The notes: generated by a model not told the origin, from the letters alone. Counted from the stretch's first letter, positions 15,987-24,773 are shown. The stretch is DNA of 29,875 nt from an uncultured Clostridium sp. (GCF_934754915.1 NZ_CAKVKB010000036.1:1-29875), one strand, 5' to 3'. A program made the numbers and translations.

Positions 15987-16823
15987 GTGAAAAATAGAAT
16001 AATAACTGATAGCTGTATAGACATTAATAAAGAGATTTTTGATGATGCAGAAAAGATGGAGAGTGTTCCTTTTAAAATTGTCATTGAAGATGAAGAGATT
16101 ATTGACAAGAATATTGATTTAGATGAATTGAGAAATAAAATGAAGGCAACGAAAAATAAAATAATAACTTCATGTCCTTCACCTCATGATTTTTTTGAAG
16201 CATTTAAAAAGTGTAAAGAGAATTTTGTGGTGACTATCTCAGAGAAACTAAGCGGGTCTCATAATAGTGCACTGTTAGCAGCGGAAATGTTTTTAGAAGA
16301 AGTTCAAGATGGATTTATTCATGTATTTGATTCAAAAACAGCAACTGCGGGAGCAAGTCTTGTAACGTTAAAAATTAAACAGATGATAGAAGAAAAAATA
16401 GATAATAACAGTATAGTAGATGAAATTAATAAATATATAGATCAAATGAAAACATTTCTAATTCCTGTAAAGTTAGACAATTTAGCTAAAAACGGAAGGA
16501 TAAGTAGTAAAAAAGCATTTGTAGGATCATTGCTTCAAGTTACACCTATAATGTGTGATAATGGGAATGGAGAACTTGTATTAAAGGAACAGGTTAGAGG
16601 AAGAAAAAAAGCTTTTAATAGGTTATTAGAGATGATAGGTCAAGAAGGTGATGATTTTGAAAGCAAGATTCTTGCAATATCACATGTCAATGCAAAAGAA
16701 AGAGCAGAAAAATTAAAAGAAGATATAAAAAGAATGTATAATTTCAAAGATGTGGTTATTTTTGAAGGAGGAGGCCTTACTACAGTTTATGCAGATGATG
16801 GTGGGATTGTAGTATGTTATTAA
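15987..16823 (+). CDS. DegV-family fatty-acid-binding protein
   Basis: A 278-residue DegV protein with a GTG start and AAGGTGGAG eight bases upstream. Family landmarks are IITDSCID at residues 5-12, the loop TSCPSPHDFFEAF, TISEKLSGSHNSA (the Ser/Thr that contacts the lipid carboxylate), VFDSKTATAG, LDNLAKNGRIS and the C-terminal SHVNAKERAE. DegV/FakB proteins bind a fatty acid and, with FakA, present it for phosphorylation. No FakA kinase gene is in the window. The gap to the divergent HutD-like gene is 251 bases and should hold promoters for both; a TTGTAT/TAAAAT pair with an 18-base spacer around 15853-15884 is a possible one. Confidence 0.92.
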   Translation: MKNRIITDSCIDINKEIFDDAEKMESVPFKIVIEDEEIIDKNIDLDELRNKMKATKNKIITSCPSPHDFFEAFKKCKENFVVTISEKLSGSHNSALLAAEMFLEEVQDGFIHVFDSKTATAGASLVTLKIKQMIEEKIDNNSIVDEINKYIDQMKTFLIPVKLDNLAKNGRISSKKAFVGSLLQVTPIMCDNGNGELVLKEQVRGRKKAFNRLLEMIGQEGDDFESKILAISHVNAKERAEKLKEDIKRMYNFKDVVIFEGGGLTTVYADDGGIVVCY

Positions 16824-16911
16824 TTTGTTGATAACAATATAACTGCTATTGCATAAGAATTATATTTTTATATTTGATGAACACAGTAGTTCTTGGTTTT
16901 ATGCTTAAAAT

Positions 16912-16940
16912 TTGAATGGACAAGAAAAATATGTTAAAAT
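16912..16940 (+). promoter_or_regulatory. Promoter of the putative small RNA
   Basis: TTGAAT (16912-16917), 17-base spacer, TAAAAT (16935-16940). The predicted start is near 16947. The spacing and the terminator about 120 bases downstream support it. Confidence 0.6.
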
Positions 16941-16946
16941 GATAAC

Positions 16947-17105
16947 AACCTTACATGAAGAGTTTTTATCTGAAGGAAAAGGTTTTATAGAAAGTGAAGT
17001 CGTTCTGATTATATGAGGGGATTATCCCAAATAGCAAGGCGGTTAGTTATAAAATTTTTGATATTAGTATCTCTGCGCCTATTTTTAGGGCAGAGATTAT
17101 TTTTT
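16947..17105 (+). ncRNA. Putative structured small RNA (or leader) of about 160 nt, family unknown
   Basis: The segment is framed by a good promoter and a strong terminator and has no credible ORF. Its composition is more balanced than the surrounding gap. Possible folding includes an AACCTT / AAGG-CGGTT closing stem (about 16946 with 17034-17043), a GGGA-TTA-TCCC hairpin near 17020-17029, and the terminator stem. It did not match consensus motifs I know for T-box, TPP, SAM, lysine, FMN, glycine, c-di-GMP, fluoride or SRP RNA. It lies between degV and the ACT-regulator/hydG pair, and is either a trans-acting RNA or an attenuating leader of that pair. Confidence 0.5.
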
Positions 17106-17106
17106 A
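17069..17106 (+). terminator. Terminator of the putative small RNA
   Basis: ATCTCTGC plus CC pairs with GG plus GCAGAGAT, with one bulged base and a loop of about eight bases, followed by TATTTTTT. Confidence 0.85.
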
Positions 17107-17111
17107 TTGGA

Positions 17112-17235
17112 TTATATGTATATTGCAATTAACAATTACAATTTATAATAAAAGGAAGAAATCTTTGCAAGATTTCTTTGATAGCTTTATATATAGAGAT
17201 TTTAAATGTAATTTTAATTTTGCAATACATATATT
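17112..17235 (+). repeat. MITE-like dispersed repeat, copy 3
   Basis: One of the clearest copies, about 124 bp. The left end TTATATGTATATTGCAATT mirrors the right end TTGCAATACATATAT as imperfect terminal inverted repeats. The core GAAATCTT-TGC-AAGATTTC is a perfect 8-bp hairpin. It separates the small RNA terminator from the ACT-regulator gene. Confidence 0.8.
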
Positions 17236-17271
17236 AAAACAATTAAAAATTGTATTAACAGGAGCGATAAT

Positions 17272-17517
17272 ATGGAAACTAGAATTGCACTGATTGGAAT
17301 TATTGTAGAAGATTTAAATAAGACAGAAAAATTAAATAGTATTTTACATGAGTATAGTCAATATATAATTGGAAGAATGGGAATTCCATATAAAGAAAAG
17401 GATGTATGTGTAATAAGTATTGTTATTGATGCAGGTAATGATGTTATAAGTTCTTTGTCAGGCAAATTAGGGATGATTAAGGGAATCAGTGTAAAAACAA
17501 TGTATTCTAAAAAATAA
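17272..17517 (+). CDS. TM1266-type iron-only hydrogenase system putative regulator (ACT-like)
   Basis: An 81-residue single ferredoxin-like domain protein: RIALIGIIVEDL at the start, SQYIIGRMGIPYKEKDVCVISIVIDA in the middle and LSGKLGMIKGISVKTMYS at the end. This is the TM1266 family, repeatedly found next to hydE, hydF or hydG and annotated as a putative regulator of the [FeFe]-hydrogenase system. It resembles a NikR/ACT-type ligand-binding domain without a DNA-binding part. AGGAG lies 7-8 bases before ATG. hydG follows after 111 bases with no terminator. Confidence 0.85.
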   Translation: METRIALIGIIVEDLNKTEKLNSILHEYSQYIIGRMGIPYKEKDVCVISIVIDAGNDVISSLSGKLGMIKGISVKTMYSKK

Positions 17518-17628
17518 CAATTAAGATAATACTTATAATGGTGCTTTCCGCTGAATTTGAGATGATAGTGATTAAATCAGGATGAGTTATGCAGGTAAAA
17601 TATTTTTAGAAGAAAGAAGTGTTAAAAA

Positions 17629-19047
17629 ATGTATAACGTTATGTCCAGTGTGGCAACTGAATTTATTAATGATGAAGAAATTTTATCAACTCTTGAATAT
17701 GCACAGGCTAATAAAAATAATAGGGAACTCATAAATGAGATAATAGAAAAGGCTAGAAATTATAAAGGATTATCTCATAGAGAAGCTGCTGTACTTCTAG
17801 AATGTGAGTTAAAAGATAAAATAGAAGAAATATTTCAGCTTGCAAGAGAAATAAAAGAGAAATTTTATGGAAATAGAATAGTTATGTTTGCACCTTTATA
17901 TCTTTCTAATTACTGTGTCAATGGATGTTTATATTGTCCATATCATCATAAAAATAAACATATAAGAAGAAAAAAACTTACTCAGGAGGAGATAAAGAAG
18001 GAAGTTATAGCACTTCAGGATATGGGGCATAAAAGACTGGCAATAGAAGCAGGAGAAGACCCTGAAAATAATCCTTTAGATTATATTCTTGAAAGCATAA
18101 AGACTATTTATAGCATTAAGCATAAAAATGGAGCTATAAGAAGAGTTAATGTAAATATAGCTGCTACAACTGTTGAAAATTATGCAAAACTTAAAGAAGC
18201 TGGAATAGGAACATATATATTATTCCAAGAAACTTATAATAAAAAAGCTTATGAAGAACTGCATCCAACAGGTCCTAAGCATAATTATGCATATCATACA
18301 GAAGCAATGGATAGGGCAATGGATGGAGGAATTGATGATGTTGGATGTGGAGTATTGTTTGGATTAAATCTGTACAAATATGATTTTGTAGGTTTATTGA
18401 TGCATGCTGAACATTTAGAGGCTGCAAAAGGGGTAGGTCCACATACAATAAGTGTTCCTAGGGTAAGAAAAGCTGATGATATAAATCCAGATGAATTTGA
18501 CAATGGAATTTCAGATGAAATATTTGAAAAGATAGTTGCTGTATTAAGAGTTGCAGTACCTTATACAGGAATAATAATATCAACAAGGGAATCTAAAAAG
18601 ACAAGAGAAAAAGTTCTTGAACTTGGAGTATCCCAGATAAGTGGAGGATCTCGTACAAGCGTTGGCGGATATGTTGAAGAAGAAAAGGAAGAAGATAATT
18701 CTGCACAATTTGATGTATCAGATAACAGAACATTAGATGAAGTAGTAAATTGGCTTATTGACCTTGGATATATTCCGAGTTTTTGTACAGCATGTTATAG
18801 AGAAGGAAGAACAGGGGATAGATTTATGACTCTTGTAAAGGCTGGACAAATTTCAAATTGTTGTCATCCAAATGCCCTTATGACATTAAGGGAATATCTT
18901 GATGATTATGCAGAAGAAGATACAAAGGAAAAAGGAATTAAGCTTATAGAAAAGGAACTTTTTAATATTCCTAATGAAAAGGTAAGGAAGATTGCAGAAG
19001 AACATATATATGATATAGATGCAGGAAAGCGCGATTTTAGATTTTGA
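17629..19047 (+). CDS. hydG: [FeFe]-hydrogenase H-cluster radical SAM maturase, tyrosine lyase
   Basis: A 472-residue radical SAM enzyme. The SAM [4Fe-4S] motif is CVNGCLYC (Cys96, Cys100, Cys103; CX3CX2C). The HydG-specific C-terminal cluster is present as CX2CX22C (Cys386, Cys389, Cys412: FCTACYREG ... NCCHPNA). These two clusters and the length separate HydG from ThiH. HydG splits tyrosine into p-cresol, CO and cyanide on an Fe-Cys synthon for the H-cluster. The neighbouring TM1266-type gene supports the call. hydE, hydF and the hydrogenase gene are not in the window and must lie elsewhere. The ribosome site (AGAAAGAAG) is weak. Confidence 0.96.
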   Translation: MYNVMSSVATEFINDEEILSTLEYAQANKNNRELINEIIEKARNYKGLSHREAAVLLECELKDKIEEIFQLAREIKEKFYGNRIVMFAPLYLSNYCVNGCLYCPYHHKNKHIRRKKLTQEEIKKEVIALQDMGHKRLAIEAGEDPENNPLDYILESIKTIYSIKHKNGAIRRVNVNIAATTVENYAKLKEAGIGTYILFQETYNKKAYEELHPTGPKHNYAYHTEAMDRAMDGGIDDVGCGVLFGLNLYKYDFVGLLMHAEHLEAAKGVGPHTISVPRVRKADDINPDEFDNGISDEIFEKIVAVLRVAVPYTGIIISTRESKKTREKVLELGVSQISGGSRTSVGGYVEEEKEEDNSAQFDVSDNRTLDEVVNWLIDLGYIPSFCTACYREGRTGDRFMTLVKAGQISNCCHPNALMTLREYLDDYAEEDTKEKGIKLIEKELFNIPNEKVRKIAEEHIYDIDAGKRDFRF

Positions 19048-19063
19048 TAAATAATCATAAAAA

Positions 19064-19094
19064 GAGAATTTCAATGATATGCGTTGAAATTCTC
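19064..19094. terminator. Bidirectional hairpin terminator after hydG
   Basis: A perfect 11-bp stem, GAGAATTTCAA (19064-19074) with TTGAAATTCTC (19084-19094). On the minus strand the stem is followed at once by TTTTT; on the plus strand a T run comes 13 bases later. Confidence 0.75.
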
Positions 19095-19159
19095 ATTAGA
19101 TTCAGATTTTTTTAGTTATAGAACAGGTCAAAAGAAAGTTTACACAAAATTTTTTAAAC

Positions 19160-19223
19160 ACCCATGAAACAGAAAACATTGTATTAATGCTATATCTATA
19201 ATGTTTCTGAAGGGTATTTTTTT
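19160..19223 (+). terminator. Second hairpin with T run between hydG and the LacI-type gene
   Basis: ACCC and CAGAAAACATT (19160-19180) pair with AATGTTTCTG and GGGT (19200-19215) with one bulge and small internal loops, followed by ATTTTTTT. It backs up the first terminator against reading into the convergent regulator gene. Confidence 0.55.
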
Positions 19224-19226
19224 AGT

Positions 19227-20240
19227 TTATATTGAAATAACAGTTTCTCTTTCTATTAAAGTGTTATTTAATATGATTCTTTTACTGAATTTATTGTCAC
19301 AATTAATTTTTTCTATGAGGAGCTGAGCGGCATTAGCACCTAGAAAAAACATATTTTGATCCATTGTTGTTAACTTGGGTTCTACAAATTTGCTTAAAGG
19401 AATATTATCATATCCTATTATAGAAATCTGATTAGGAACTTGAATTCCTAACTTTTTACATGCATTGAGAACACCAACAGCCATAAGATCATTGCAAGCA
19501 AATACTGCTGTAAAGGAAGGCTTTTTTAATATGTTTAAAAATATATTCATAGTGTTATCCACAGTATCTATAGTATTTCCATTTCCTATGTTAATAATTT
19601 TTGAAGAATCAAAAGTTTTTTGATTGTTCATTAATTCTATATAGACTTTTTCTTTTATATCATATGAGTAACTATCTTTTCCTCTTACAAATATGATGTT
19701 TTTGTGTCCTTTATTTAAAAGATATTCTAAAGCGGTTTTAGCACCTGAAGCTTCATCATTTGAAACATATGATATATTGGAATTTGTATGTTCTGAATTA
19801 ATGAATACAATTGGAAGTTTATGAGCAATTGTATCATAAAATTTATTGTTAATACTTTCAGTATCAGGATCAGCAATTATAATTCCAGATACATTTCTTG
19901 AAATTAAATTATTAACACATTTTTGTTCTTCTTCATAATCTCCATTTGTACATGCAAGTATTATTGAGAGGGAATTTGATTTTAATTCAGTTTCAATTCC
20001 ATTAACCAATTCTGTGAAGAACATATTTGTTATACTTGGAACAACTACTCCGATAGTTGTGGATTTTTGTTTTGTAAGTTCTCGTGCTTGCATATTTGGA
20101 ATATAATTTAATTCATTAATTACTTTTAACACTGTTTCACGAGTTTCGCTTTTTACAGGATAATTTCCATTCATTACTCTTGAAACTGTAGCAACTGAAA
20201 CATTAGCTTTTTTAGCTACATCTTGAATTGTTATTTTCAT
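19227..20240 (-). CDS. LacI/GalR-family transcription regulator, likely galactose repressor
   Basis: A 337-residue LacI-family protein. Residues 2-25 form the helix-turn-helix (ITIQDVAKKANVSVATVSRV), then the hinge (RELTKQKSTT), and a periplasmic-binding-like sugar domain (IGVVVPSITNMFFTELVNGI ... GYDNIPLSKFVEPKLTTMDQ). AAGGGCGG precedes its ATG. It lies downstream of galT on the same strand, separated by 216 bases that include a MITE copy. A LacI-type palindrome sits on the galK promoter, so it probably represses galKET and is released by galactose or a derivative. The ligand is inferred from context only. The symbol galR is plausible but not proved. Confidence 0.88.
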   Translation of the reverse strand: MKITIQDVAKKANVSVATVSRVMNGNYPVKSETRETVLKVINELNYIPNMQARELTKQKSTTIGVVVPSITNMFFTELVNGIETELKSNSLSIILACTNGDYEEEQKCVNNLISRNVSGIIIADPDTESINNKFYDTIAHKLPIVFINSEHTNSNISYVSNDEASGAKTALEYLLNKGHKNIIFVRGKDSYSYDIKEKVYIELMNNQKTFDSSKIINIGNGNTIDTVDNTMNIFLNILKKPSFTAVFACNDLMAVGVLNACKKLGIQVPNQISIIGYDNIPLSKFVEPKLTTMDQNMFFLGANAAQLLIEKINCDNKFSKRIILNNTLIERETVISI

Positions 20241-20271
20241 AAATTTACCGCCCTTAAATTAAGTTAATATT

Positions 20272-20381
20272 TATACATATTGCTGCAATTAGCAATAAAA
20301 GATGAAATCTTCTCAAGATTTTTTGATATTTTACATATATCCTATGAAATTTGAATATATTTTAAACTTGCAATATATATA
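20272..20381 (+). repeat. MITE-like dispersed repeat, copy 4
   Basis: TATACATATTGCTGCAATTA at the left and AACTTGCAATATATATAG at the right mirror each other. The core is GATGAAATCTTCTCAAGATTTTTT. It lies between galT and the regulator gene and may separate their expression. Confidence 0.7.
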
Positions 20382-20456
20382 GTATAATTAATATTATATG
20401 TCATGATAAACAGATTACAACATAAAATCATGAACTATTTATTTTAAATTCAATTA

Positions 20457-21950
20457 TCAAAGGGAAGCAACAAATTTATCAAAAGCTGCCATTCCTTTAT
20501 CATTTCTTTTAAATACACCAGCATGATCTAGTACTTGAGAGAATATTATACCTACTTCCTTTTGCAATATTTCATAGGCATTTTCTTCTGTAATTGTATC
20601 ATATTTAGATAAAAGATATTTATACCAGTCACTATGCTTTGAAATATTTTCATTATCCGAAATATCTGGAATTCTTTTTATTAAAGCATCTTTTAGAAGG
20701 CTGAGTTCGTTTTTTAATCTTGCAGGAAGAACTGCAAGTCCCATAACTTCAATAAGTCCTATATTTTCTTTTTTGATATGATGAACTTCATTATGAGGGT
20801 GGAATATTCCTAAAGGATATTCAGAGCTGGTTCTATTGTTTCTAAGAACTAAATCAAGTTCATAATTTCCATTTCTTTTTCTAGCAATAGGAGTTATTGT
20901 ATTATGAGGTTCACCATTTGATTCACTCAATATATCTACTGATTCATCAGAATATTTTCTCCATAAATTTAAAATATGTTCTGCTAAATCTGTTAATCTT
21001 GTTTTATCATTTCCATTTATTCTGATAACAGACATAGGCCATTTAACTCTTCCAATATTAATATCTTCGTATCCTTTAATTGAATAAGTTTTTTCAATAG
21101 GAGCCTTTTCCATTGCAAATGTATATCTTCCACCTTGATAATGATCATGAGAAAGTATTGAGCCACCAACGATAGGAAGATCAGCATTTGAGCCTGCAAA
21201 ATAATGAGGTAATACATCAATAAAGTTTAGAAGATTTGCAAAAGCCTTTCTATTTATTTTCATAGGTACATGTTCACTATTGAATATTATACAATGTTCA
21301 TTGTAATAAGTGTATGGTGAATATTGTATGAAATATTGTTCTGATCCAAGATTCATAGGGATTATTCTATGAGTCTGTCTTGCCGGATGATTCATATGTC
21401 CATAAAATCCTTCATTTTCTTTACATAGAAGACATTTTGGATATGATGTAGACTTAAATGTTTTAGCTTTTGCAATTTCTTTAGGATCTTTTTCTGGTTT
21501 TGATAAATTTACAGTAATATCTAAATCACCATATTCTGTAGAGGCTTTCCAAACCATATTTTTATCAATTCTATCTTTTCTTATATAATTTGAAGCTATG
21601 CTGAGTTTGTAAAAATAATTTGTAGCTTTTTCAGGAGATTCATTATATAAAGAAGTGAATGTTTTTCTGACTTCAGAAGGTCTTGGCATTAAACAGTTCA
21701 TTATATTAGTATCTAATAAATCTCTTTCAGTTACAGTGTCTTCAATCATGTTTTTAGAAACAGCATAATCTAAAATATTTTCTAGAATAGGAGTTGGAGT
21801 AGACAAAGTTTCATTTATATCTTCAGGTTCAAATTCATCAATTTTCAATAAACCGATAAGCATATTTGCTGAATATATCTTATCATCTTCATGAATAAGT
21901 CCCTGTTGTAAACCAAAATTTAAAAGTCTGTTTAGTTCGTGATTAATCAT
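20457..21950 (-). CDS. galT: UDP-glucose-hexose-1-phosphate uridylyltransferase, type 2
   Basis: The start is ATG 21950, with GGAGG eight bases upstream. An in-frame ATG at 21965 overlaps that site and is unlikely. The 497-residue length and sequence are those of the Firmicute type-2 GalT, not the 350-residue HIT-type of E. coli. Recognisable stretches are YPKCLLCKENEGFYGHMNHP, HRIIPMNLG, YFIQYSPYTYYNEHCI, GGSILSHDHYQGG (the His-rich active-site region) and EPHNTITPIAR. It exchanges UMP between UDP-glucose and galactose-1-phosphate, the second Leloir step. galE lies 109 bases upstream in the same direction with an intercistronic hairpin. Confidence 0.95.
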   Translation of the reverse strand: MINHELNRLLNFGLQQGLIHEDDKIYSANMLIGLLKIDEFEPEDINETLSTPTPILENILDYAVSKNMIEDTVTERDLLDTNIMNCLMPRPSEVRKTFTSLYNESPEKATNYFYKLSIASNYIRKDRIDKNMVWKASTEYGDLDITVNLSKPEKDPKEIAKAKTFKSTSYPKCLLCKENEGFYGHMNHPARQTHRIIPMNLGSEQYFIQYSPYTYYNEHCIIFNSEHVPMKINRKAFANLLNFIDVLPHYFAGSNADLPIVGGSILSHDHYQGGRYTFAMEKAPIEKTYSIKGYEDINIGRVKWPMSVIRINGNDKTRLTDLAEHILNLWRKYSDESVDILSESNGEPHNTITPIARKRNGNYELDLVLRNNRTSSEYPLGIFHPHNEVHHIKKENIGLIEVMGLAVLPARLKNELSLLKDALIKRIPDISDNENISKHSDWYKYLLSKYDTITEENAYEILQKEVGIIFSQVLDHAGVFKRNDKGMAAFDKFVASL

Positions 21951-21981
21951 AGTGTTATCCTCCATTATTTAATAGACAATG

Positions 21982-22007
21982 GCAATAGACAGTTTAATGT
22001 CTATTGC
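21982..22007 (-). other. Intercistronic hairpin between galE and galT
   Basis: GCAATAGAC (21982-21990) and GTCTATTGC (21999-22007) form a perfect 9-bp stem with an 8-base loop. On the message strand it lies about 20 bases upstream of the galT ribosome site and has no T tail, so it suits RNA processing, stability or translation control better than termination. Confidence 0.6.
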
Positions 22008-22059
22008 TCATGAAGAATACCCTTTCCAACAAAGGATATCAATTTGTCATTTTTTTAAT

Positions 22060-23049
22060 TTAGTCTTCGAATCCATTTGGATGAGCTGTATGGAAAGCCC
22101 ATGCATCTTTTATTATTTTTTTAACATCAGTATATTGAGGAACCCATCCAAGTATATTTCTAGCCTTATCACTTGAAGCTATTAACTGAGCAGGATCTCC
22201 AGCTCTTCTTTCTCCTAATATAACCTTAATATCTTGTCCAGTTGCTTCTTCAGCAGCTTGAATCATTTCTTTTACACTGAATCCTACACCATTTCCTAGA
22301 TTAAATACATTACTTCCTTTTCCAGATTCAAGGTAATCAACTGCCTTTATATGTGCATCTGCAAGGTCTAATACATGAATGTAATCACGTAAACAAGTAC
22401 CATCTGGAGTTGGATAATCAGTACCGAATATAGTTATGGCATCACGTTTCTTTAATGGAACTTGAAGAATAAGTGGGATTAAGTGAGTTTCAGGATTATG
22501 GTCTTCACCAATTGTACCATCACCTAAAGAACCAGCAGCATTAAAGTATCTAAGTGCTACATAATTGATTCCATAAGCTCTATTACACCATTTCATCATT
22601 TTTTCCATAGTAAGTTTAGTTTCACCGTAAGTATTTGTAGGATTTGTTTCATCATCTTCTAATATAGGAATTTTTTTAGGTTCTCCATAAACAGCAGCAG
22701 TGGAAGAGAAAACTATATTTTTGATATTGTGTTTTACCATGCTTTCAAGTAAAATCTGCATGCCGTATACATTGTTGTTAAAGTAAAGAAGGGGTTTTAC
22801 CATACTTTCTCCAACTAATGAATTAGCAGCAAAGTGAACTACTGAATCTATTTTGTTTTCAGTAAATATCTTATCTAATATAGCGGAATCTCTGATATCG
22901 CCTTTATAAAATTTTGCTTTAGGATGAACAGCACCCATGTGGCCGCTTTGTAGATTATCTACAATTACAACATCCCTGCCTTGTTCTATGAGTTTATAAA
23001 CTGTGTGGGAACCTATATATCCTGCACCACCACAAACTAAAATTGACAT
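22060..23049 (-). CDS. galE: UDP-glucose 4-epimerase
   Basis: A 329-residue short-chain dehydrogenase-type epimerase. The NAD-binding motif GGAGYIGSH is at 7-15, VDNLQSG at 30-36, the catalytic Ser/Thr region FSSTAAVYG at 114-122, and the Tyr-Lys pair YGETK at 141-145. LRYFNAAG and GDPAQLIASSDKA are usual GalE signatures. It interconverts UDP-galactose and UDP-glucose, closing the Leloir cycle. AGGGAG precedes the ATG. It follows galK after 353 bases that contain two repeat copies, so it may have its own promoter. Confidence 0.97.
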   Translation of the reverse strand: MSILVCGGAGYIGSHTVYKLIEQGRDVVIVDNLQSGHMGAVHPKAKFYKGDIRDSAILDKIFTENKIDSVVHFAANSLVGESMVKPLLYFNNNVYGMQILLESMVKHNIKNIVFSSTAAVYGEPKKIPILEDDETNPTNTYGETKLTMEKMMKWCNRAYGINYVALRYFNAAGSLGDGTIGEDHNPETHLIPLILQVPLKKRDAITIFGTDYPTPDGTCLRDYIHVLDLADAHIKAVDYLESGKGSNVFNLGNGVGFSVKEMIQAAEEATGQDIKVILGERRAGDPAQLIASSDKARNILGWVPQYTDVKKIIKDAWAFHTAHPNGFED

Positions 23050-23101
23050 AATAACACTCCCTTTTATTATTTATATATTTCTATTTGATTTACATAATTA
23101 A

Positions 23102-23232
23102 TTATATATGTTGTAATTGACAATGTACAATGTACAATTGACAATGAAGGATGAAATCTTTTCAAGATTTCTTTGGTATTACATTGGTTTAGGTATTTAG
23201 CAATAAGATTATTTTTTTACATTATATATATT
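23102..23232 (+). repeat. MITE-like dispersed repeat, copy 5
   Basis: It begins TTATATATGTTGTAATTGAC, with tandem ACAATGTACAATGTACAATTGACAATG short repeats, and has the core GATGAAATCTT-TTC-AAGATTTC. Its right end runs into the left end of copy 6, so the two are adjacent or overlapping within the galK-galE gap. Confidence 0.7.
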
Positions 23233-23311
23233 CCAATTAACAATAAGGGACGAAATGTTTTCAAAATTTCTTTAATTATTATTTGGTGTTATTATTAGAA
23301 CATAATATATG
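23219..23311 (+). repeat. MITE-like dispersed repeat, copy 6 (shorter)
   Basis: The left end is ATTATATATATTCCAATTAACAAT and the worn core is GACGAAATGTT-TTC-AAAATTTC. The right half is shortened, ending near CATAATATATG. The remaining 90 bases to the galK stop show no recognisable element. Confidence 0.6.
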
Positions 23312-23402
23312 TAAAAGAAATGAATCTTAACCTTGCACCATGCATAGGGTATCTATTTTTTGATAAATTTTGAGTTAAATTTAGATGTAACTTAATCTTA
23401 AT

Positions 23403-24572
23403 TTATGATAATTTTCTTGTACCATCTGATATACTTACAATGTAAAAGCTTGGTTCATATCCAATTTTATCAGCATATGCAGGTGTGATTTTTGAAATAA
23501 AATTATCAACACAATCTTCTTTTACAATGCTTACAGTACATCCTCCGAATCCAGCTCCAGTCATACGAGAACCAACTACCCCGTCACATTCCCAAGCTAA
23601 TGATACAAGTGTGTCAAGTTCGATTCCAGTAACTTCATAATCATCTCTTAAAGAAATATGAGAAGCATTCATAAGTTGTCCAAACAGAGCAAGATCATTA
23701 TTTTCTAAGGCTTTAACAGCTTTTAATGTTCTTTGATTTTCGTAAACAGCATGCTTTGCTCTTTTAACTCTTACAGGATCAGCAATGTTTGATTTTACTG
23801 CTTCAAATTCTTCTTCAGTAAGTTCTCCTAAAGATTTTATATTTTTAACTTTTTGTATTTCGCTTAATGCTGTTTCGCATTCACTTCTTCTTTCATTGTA
23901 TTTAGAGTCAGCAAGACCACGTTTTTTATTTGTATTTCCAATTACAATTTTATATCCATCCATGTTAAGTTTACTGTAAGAATAATTTAAAGTGTTACAA
24001 TCTAATAAGATAGCACAATCTTTTTTACCCATTCCGATTGCAAACTGATCCATTATTCCACAATTTACACCGATAAATTTATTTTCAGCTTCTTGACACA
24101 TTTTTACGATATCAACCATGTTGATATTAAATCCAAAGGATTCATTAAGGATACATCCCATTAAGACTTCAATAGAAGCAGAAGATGACAGACCAGAACC
24201 GTTAGGTATATTTCCAAAGAATAGAATGTCAAAACCATGAGAAGCTTTAAATCCATGATTTTCGAATGTTTTTATAACTCCCTTCGGATAGTTTGCCCAA
24301 TCATGTTTTTTATCATTTACAAGATTGTTTATATCAAATTCTATTGTTCCTAATTCTTCAAAGTTTAATGAATAAACACAACATTTTGAATCATCTCTTT
24401 TGGCAATTAATCCATAAGTTCCAATAGTTAATGCACAAGGAAAGACATTTCCGCCATTATAATCTGTATGTTCTCCAATAAGATTTACTCTTCCAGGTGA
24501 AAAGAAAATATTTTCAGAATCTTTGCTAAAAATATTTTTGAATTGTTCCTTTAAGTTATTAATAATATCCAT
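23403..24572 (-). CDS. galK: Galactokinase
   Basis: A 389-residue GHMP kinase. The galactokinase signature SPGRVNLIGEHTDYNGG begins at residue 25. The ATP loop NGSGLSSSAS lies near 123-132, GIMDQFAIGMG follows with the catalytic Asp, and MTGAGFGGC is the third GHMP motif. It phosphorylates galactose at C1, the first Leloir step. AAAGGGGGA precedes ATG. It is the first gene of the minus-strand galactose cluster, behind a promoter overlapped by a LacI-type operator. Confidence 0.97.
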   Translation of the reverse strand: MDIINNLKEQFKNIFSKDSENIFFSPGRVNLIGEHTDYNGGNVFPCALTIGTYGLIAKRDDSKCCVYSLNFEELGTIEFDINNLVNDKKHDWANYPKGVIKTFENHGFKASHGFDILFFGNIPNGSGLSSSASIEVLMGCILNESFGFNINMVDIVKMCQEAENKFIGVNCGIMDQFAIGMGKKDCAILLDCNTLNYSYSKLNMDGYKIVIGNTNKKRGLADSKYNERRSECETALSEIQKVKNIKSLGELTEEEFEAVKSNIADPVRVKRAKHAVYENQRTLKAVKALENNDLALFGQLMNASHISLRDDYEVTGIELDTLVSLAWECDGVVGSRMTGAGFGGCTVSIVKEDCVDNFISKITPAYADKIGYEPSFYIVSISDGTRKLS

Positions 24573-24615
24573 ATTAAAAATCCCCCTTTGAAATCGTTCT
24601 TAATCTTTATACACC

Positions 24616-24635
24616 TATAGTAACCGATTACTATA
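24616..24635. promoter_or_regulatory. LacI/GalR-family operator at the galK promoter
   Basis: TATAGTAACCGATTACTATA is a 20-bp palindrome with one mismatched pair and the central CG typical of LacI-family sites. It overlaps the -10 region of the galK promoter, a classic repression position. It resembles a CcpA cre site but lacks the outer TG/CA. Confidence 0.75.
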
Positions 24636-24658
24636 AAAAAGTAAATAGAAAATGAAAA
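24630..24658 (-). promoter_or_regulatory. galK promoter
   Basis: On the minus strand TTTTCA (24658-24653), a 17-base spacer, then TATAGT (24635-24630). The -10 forms one arm of the operator palindrome. The galK start is about 58 bases further on. Confidence 0.55.
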
Positions 24659-24773
24659 AATAATTATTTTTTAGTTCATATATTAAAAACAGAGTTGAAT
24701 TATTGTAGATATATACAAAACACATATATTTATTAGATTATATAATTTAATGCAGCTATATGCTATTTTGCTT

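Noticed and set aside
16836..16869. Terminator directly after degV
   Set aside because: Only a 7-bp all-AT stem (AATATAA/TTATATT) with a long loop; too weak to call.
16947..17105. T-box, TPP, SAM, lysine, FMN, c-di-GMP or SRP RNA identity for the small RNA
   Set aside because: None of the invariant motifs (such as GGTGGNACCGCG or CTGAGA with ACCTGATCTGG) is present, so it is left unnamed.
24616..24635. CcpA cre site at galK
   Set aside because: The centre fits, but the outer TG...CA bases are AG...CT, and the longer 20-bp symmetry with a local LacI-type gene fits a specific operator better.
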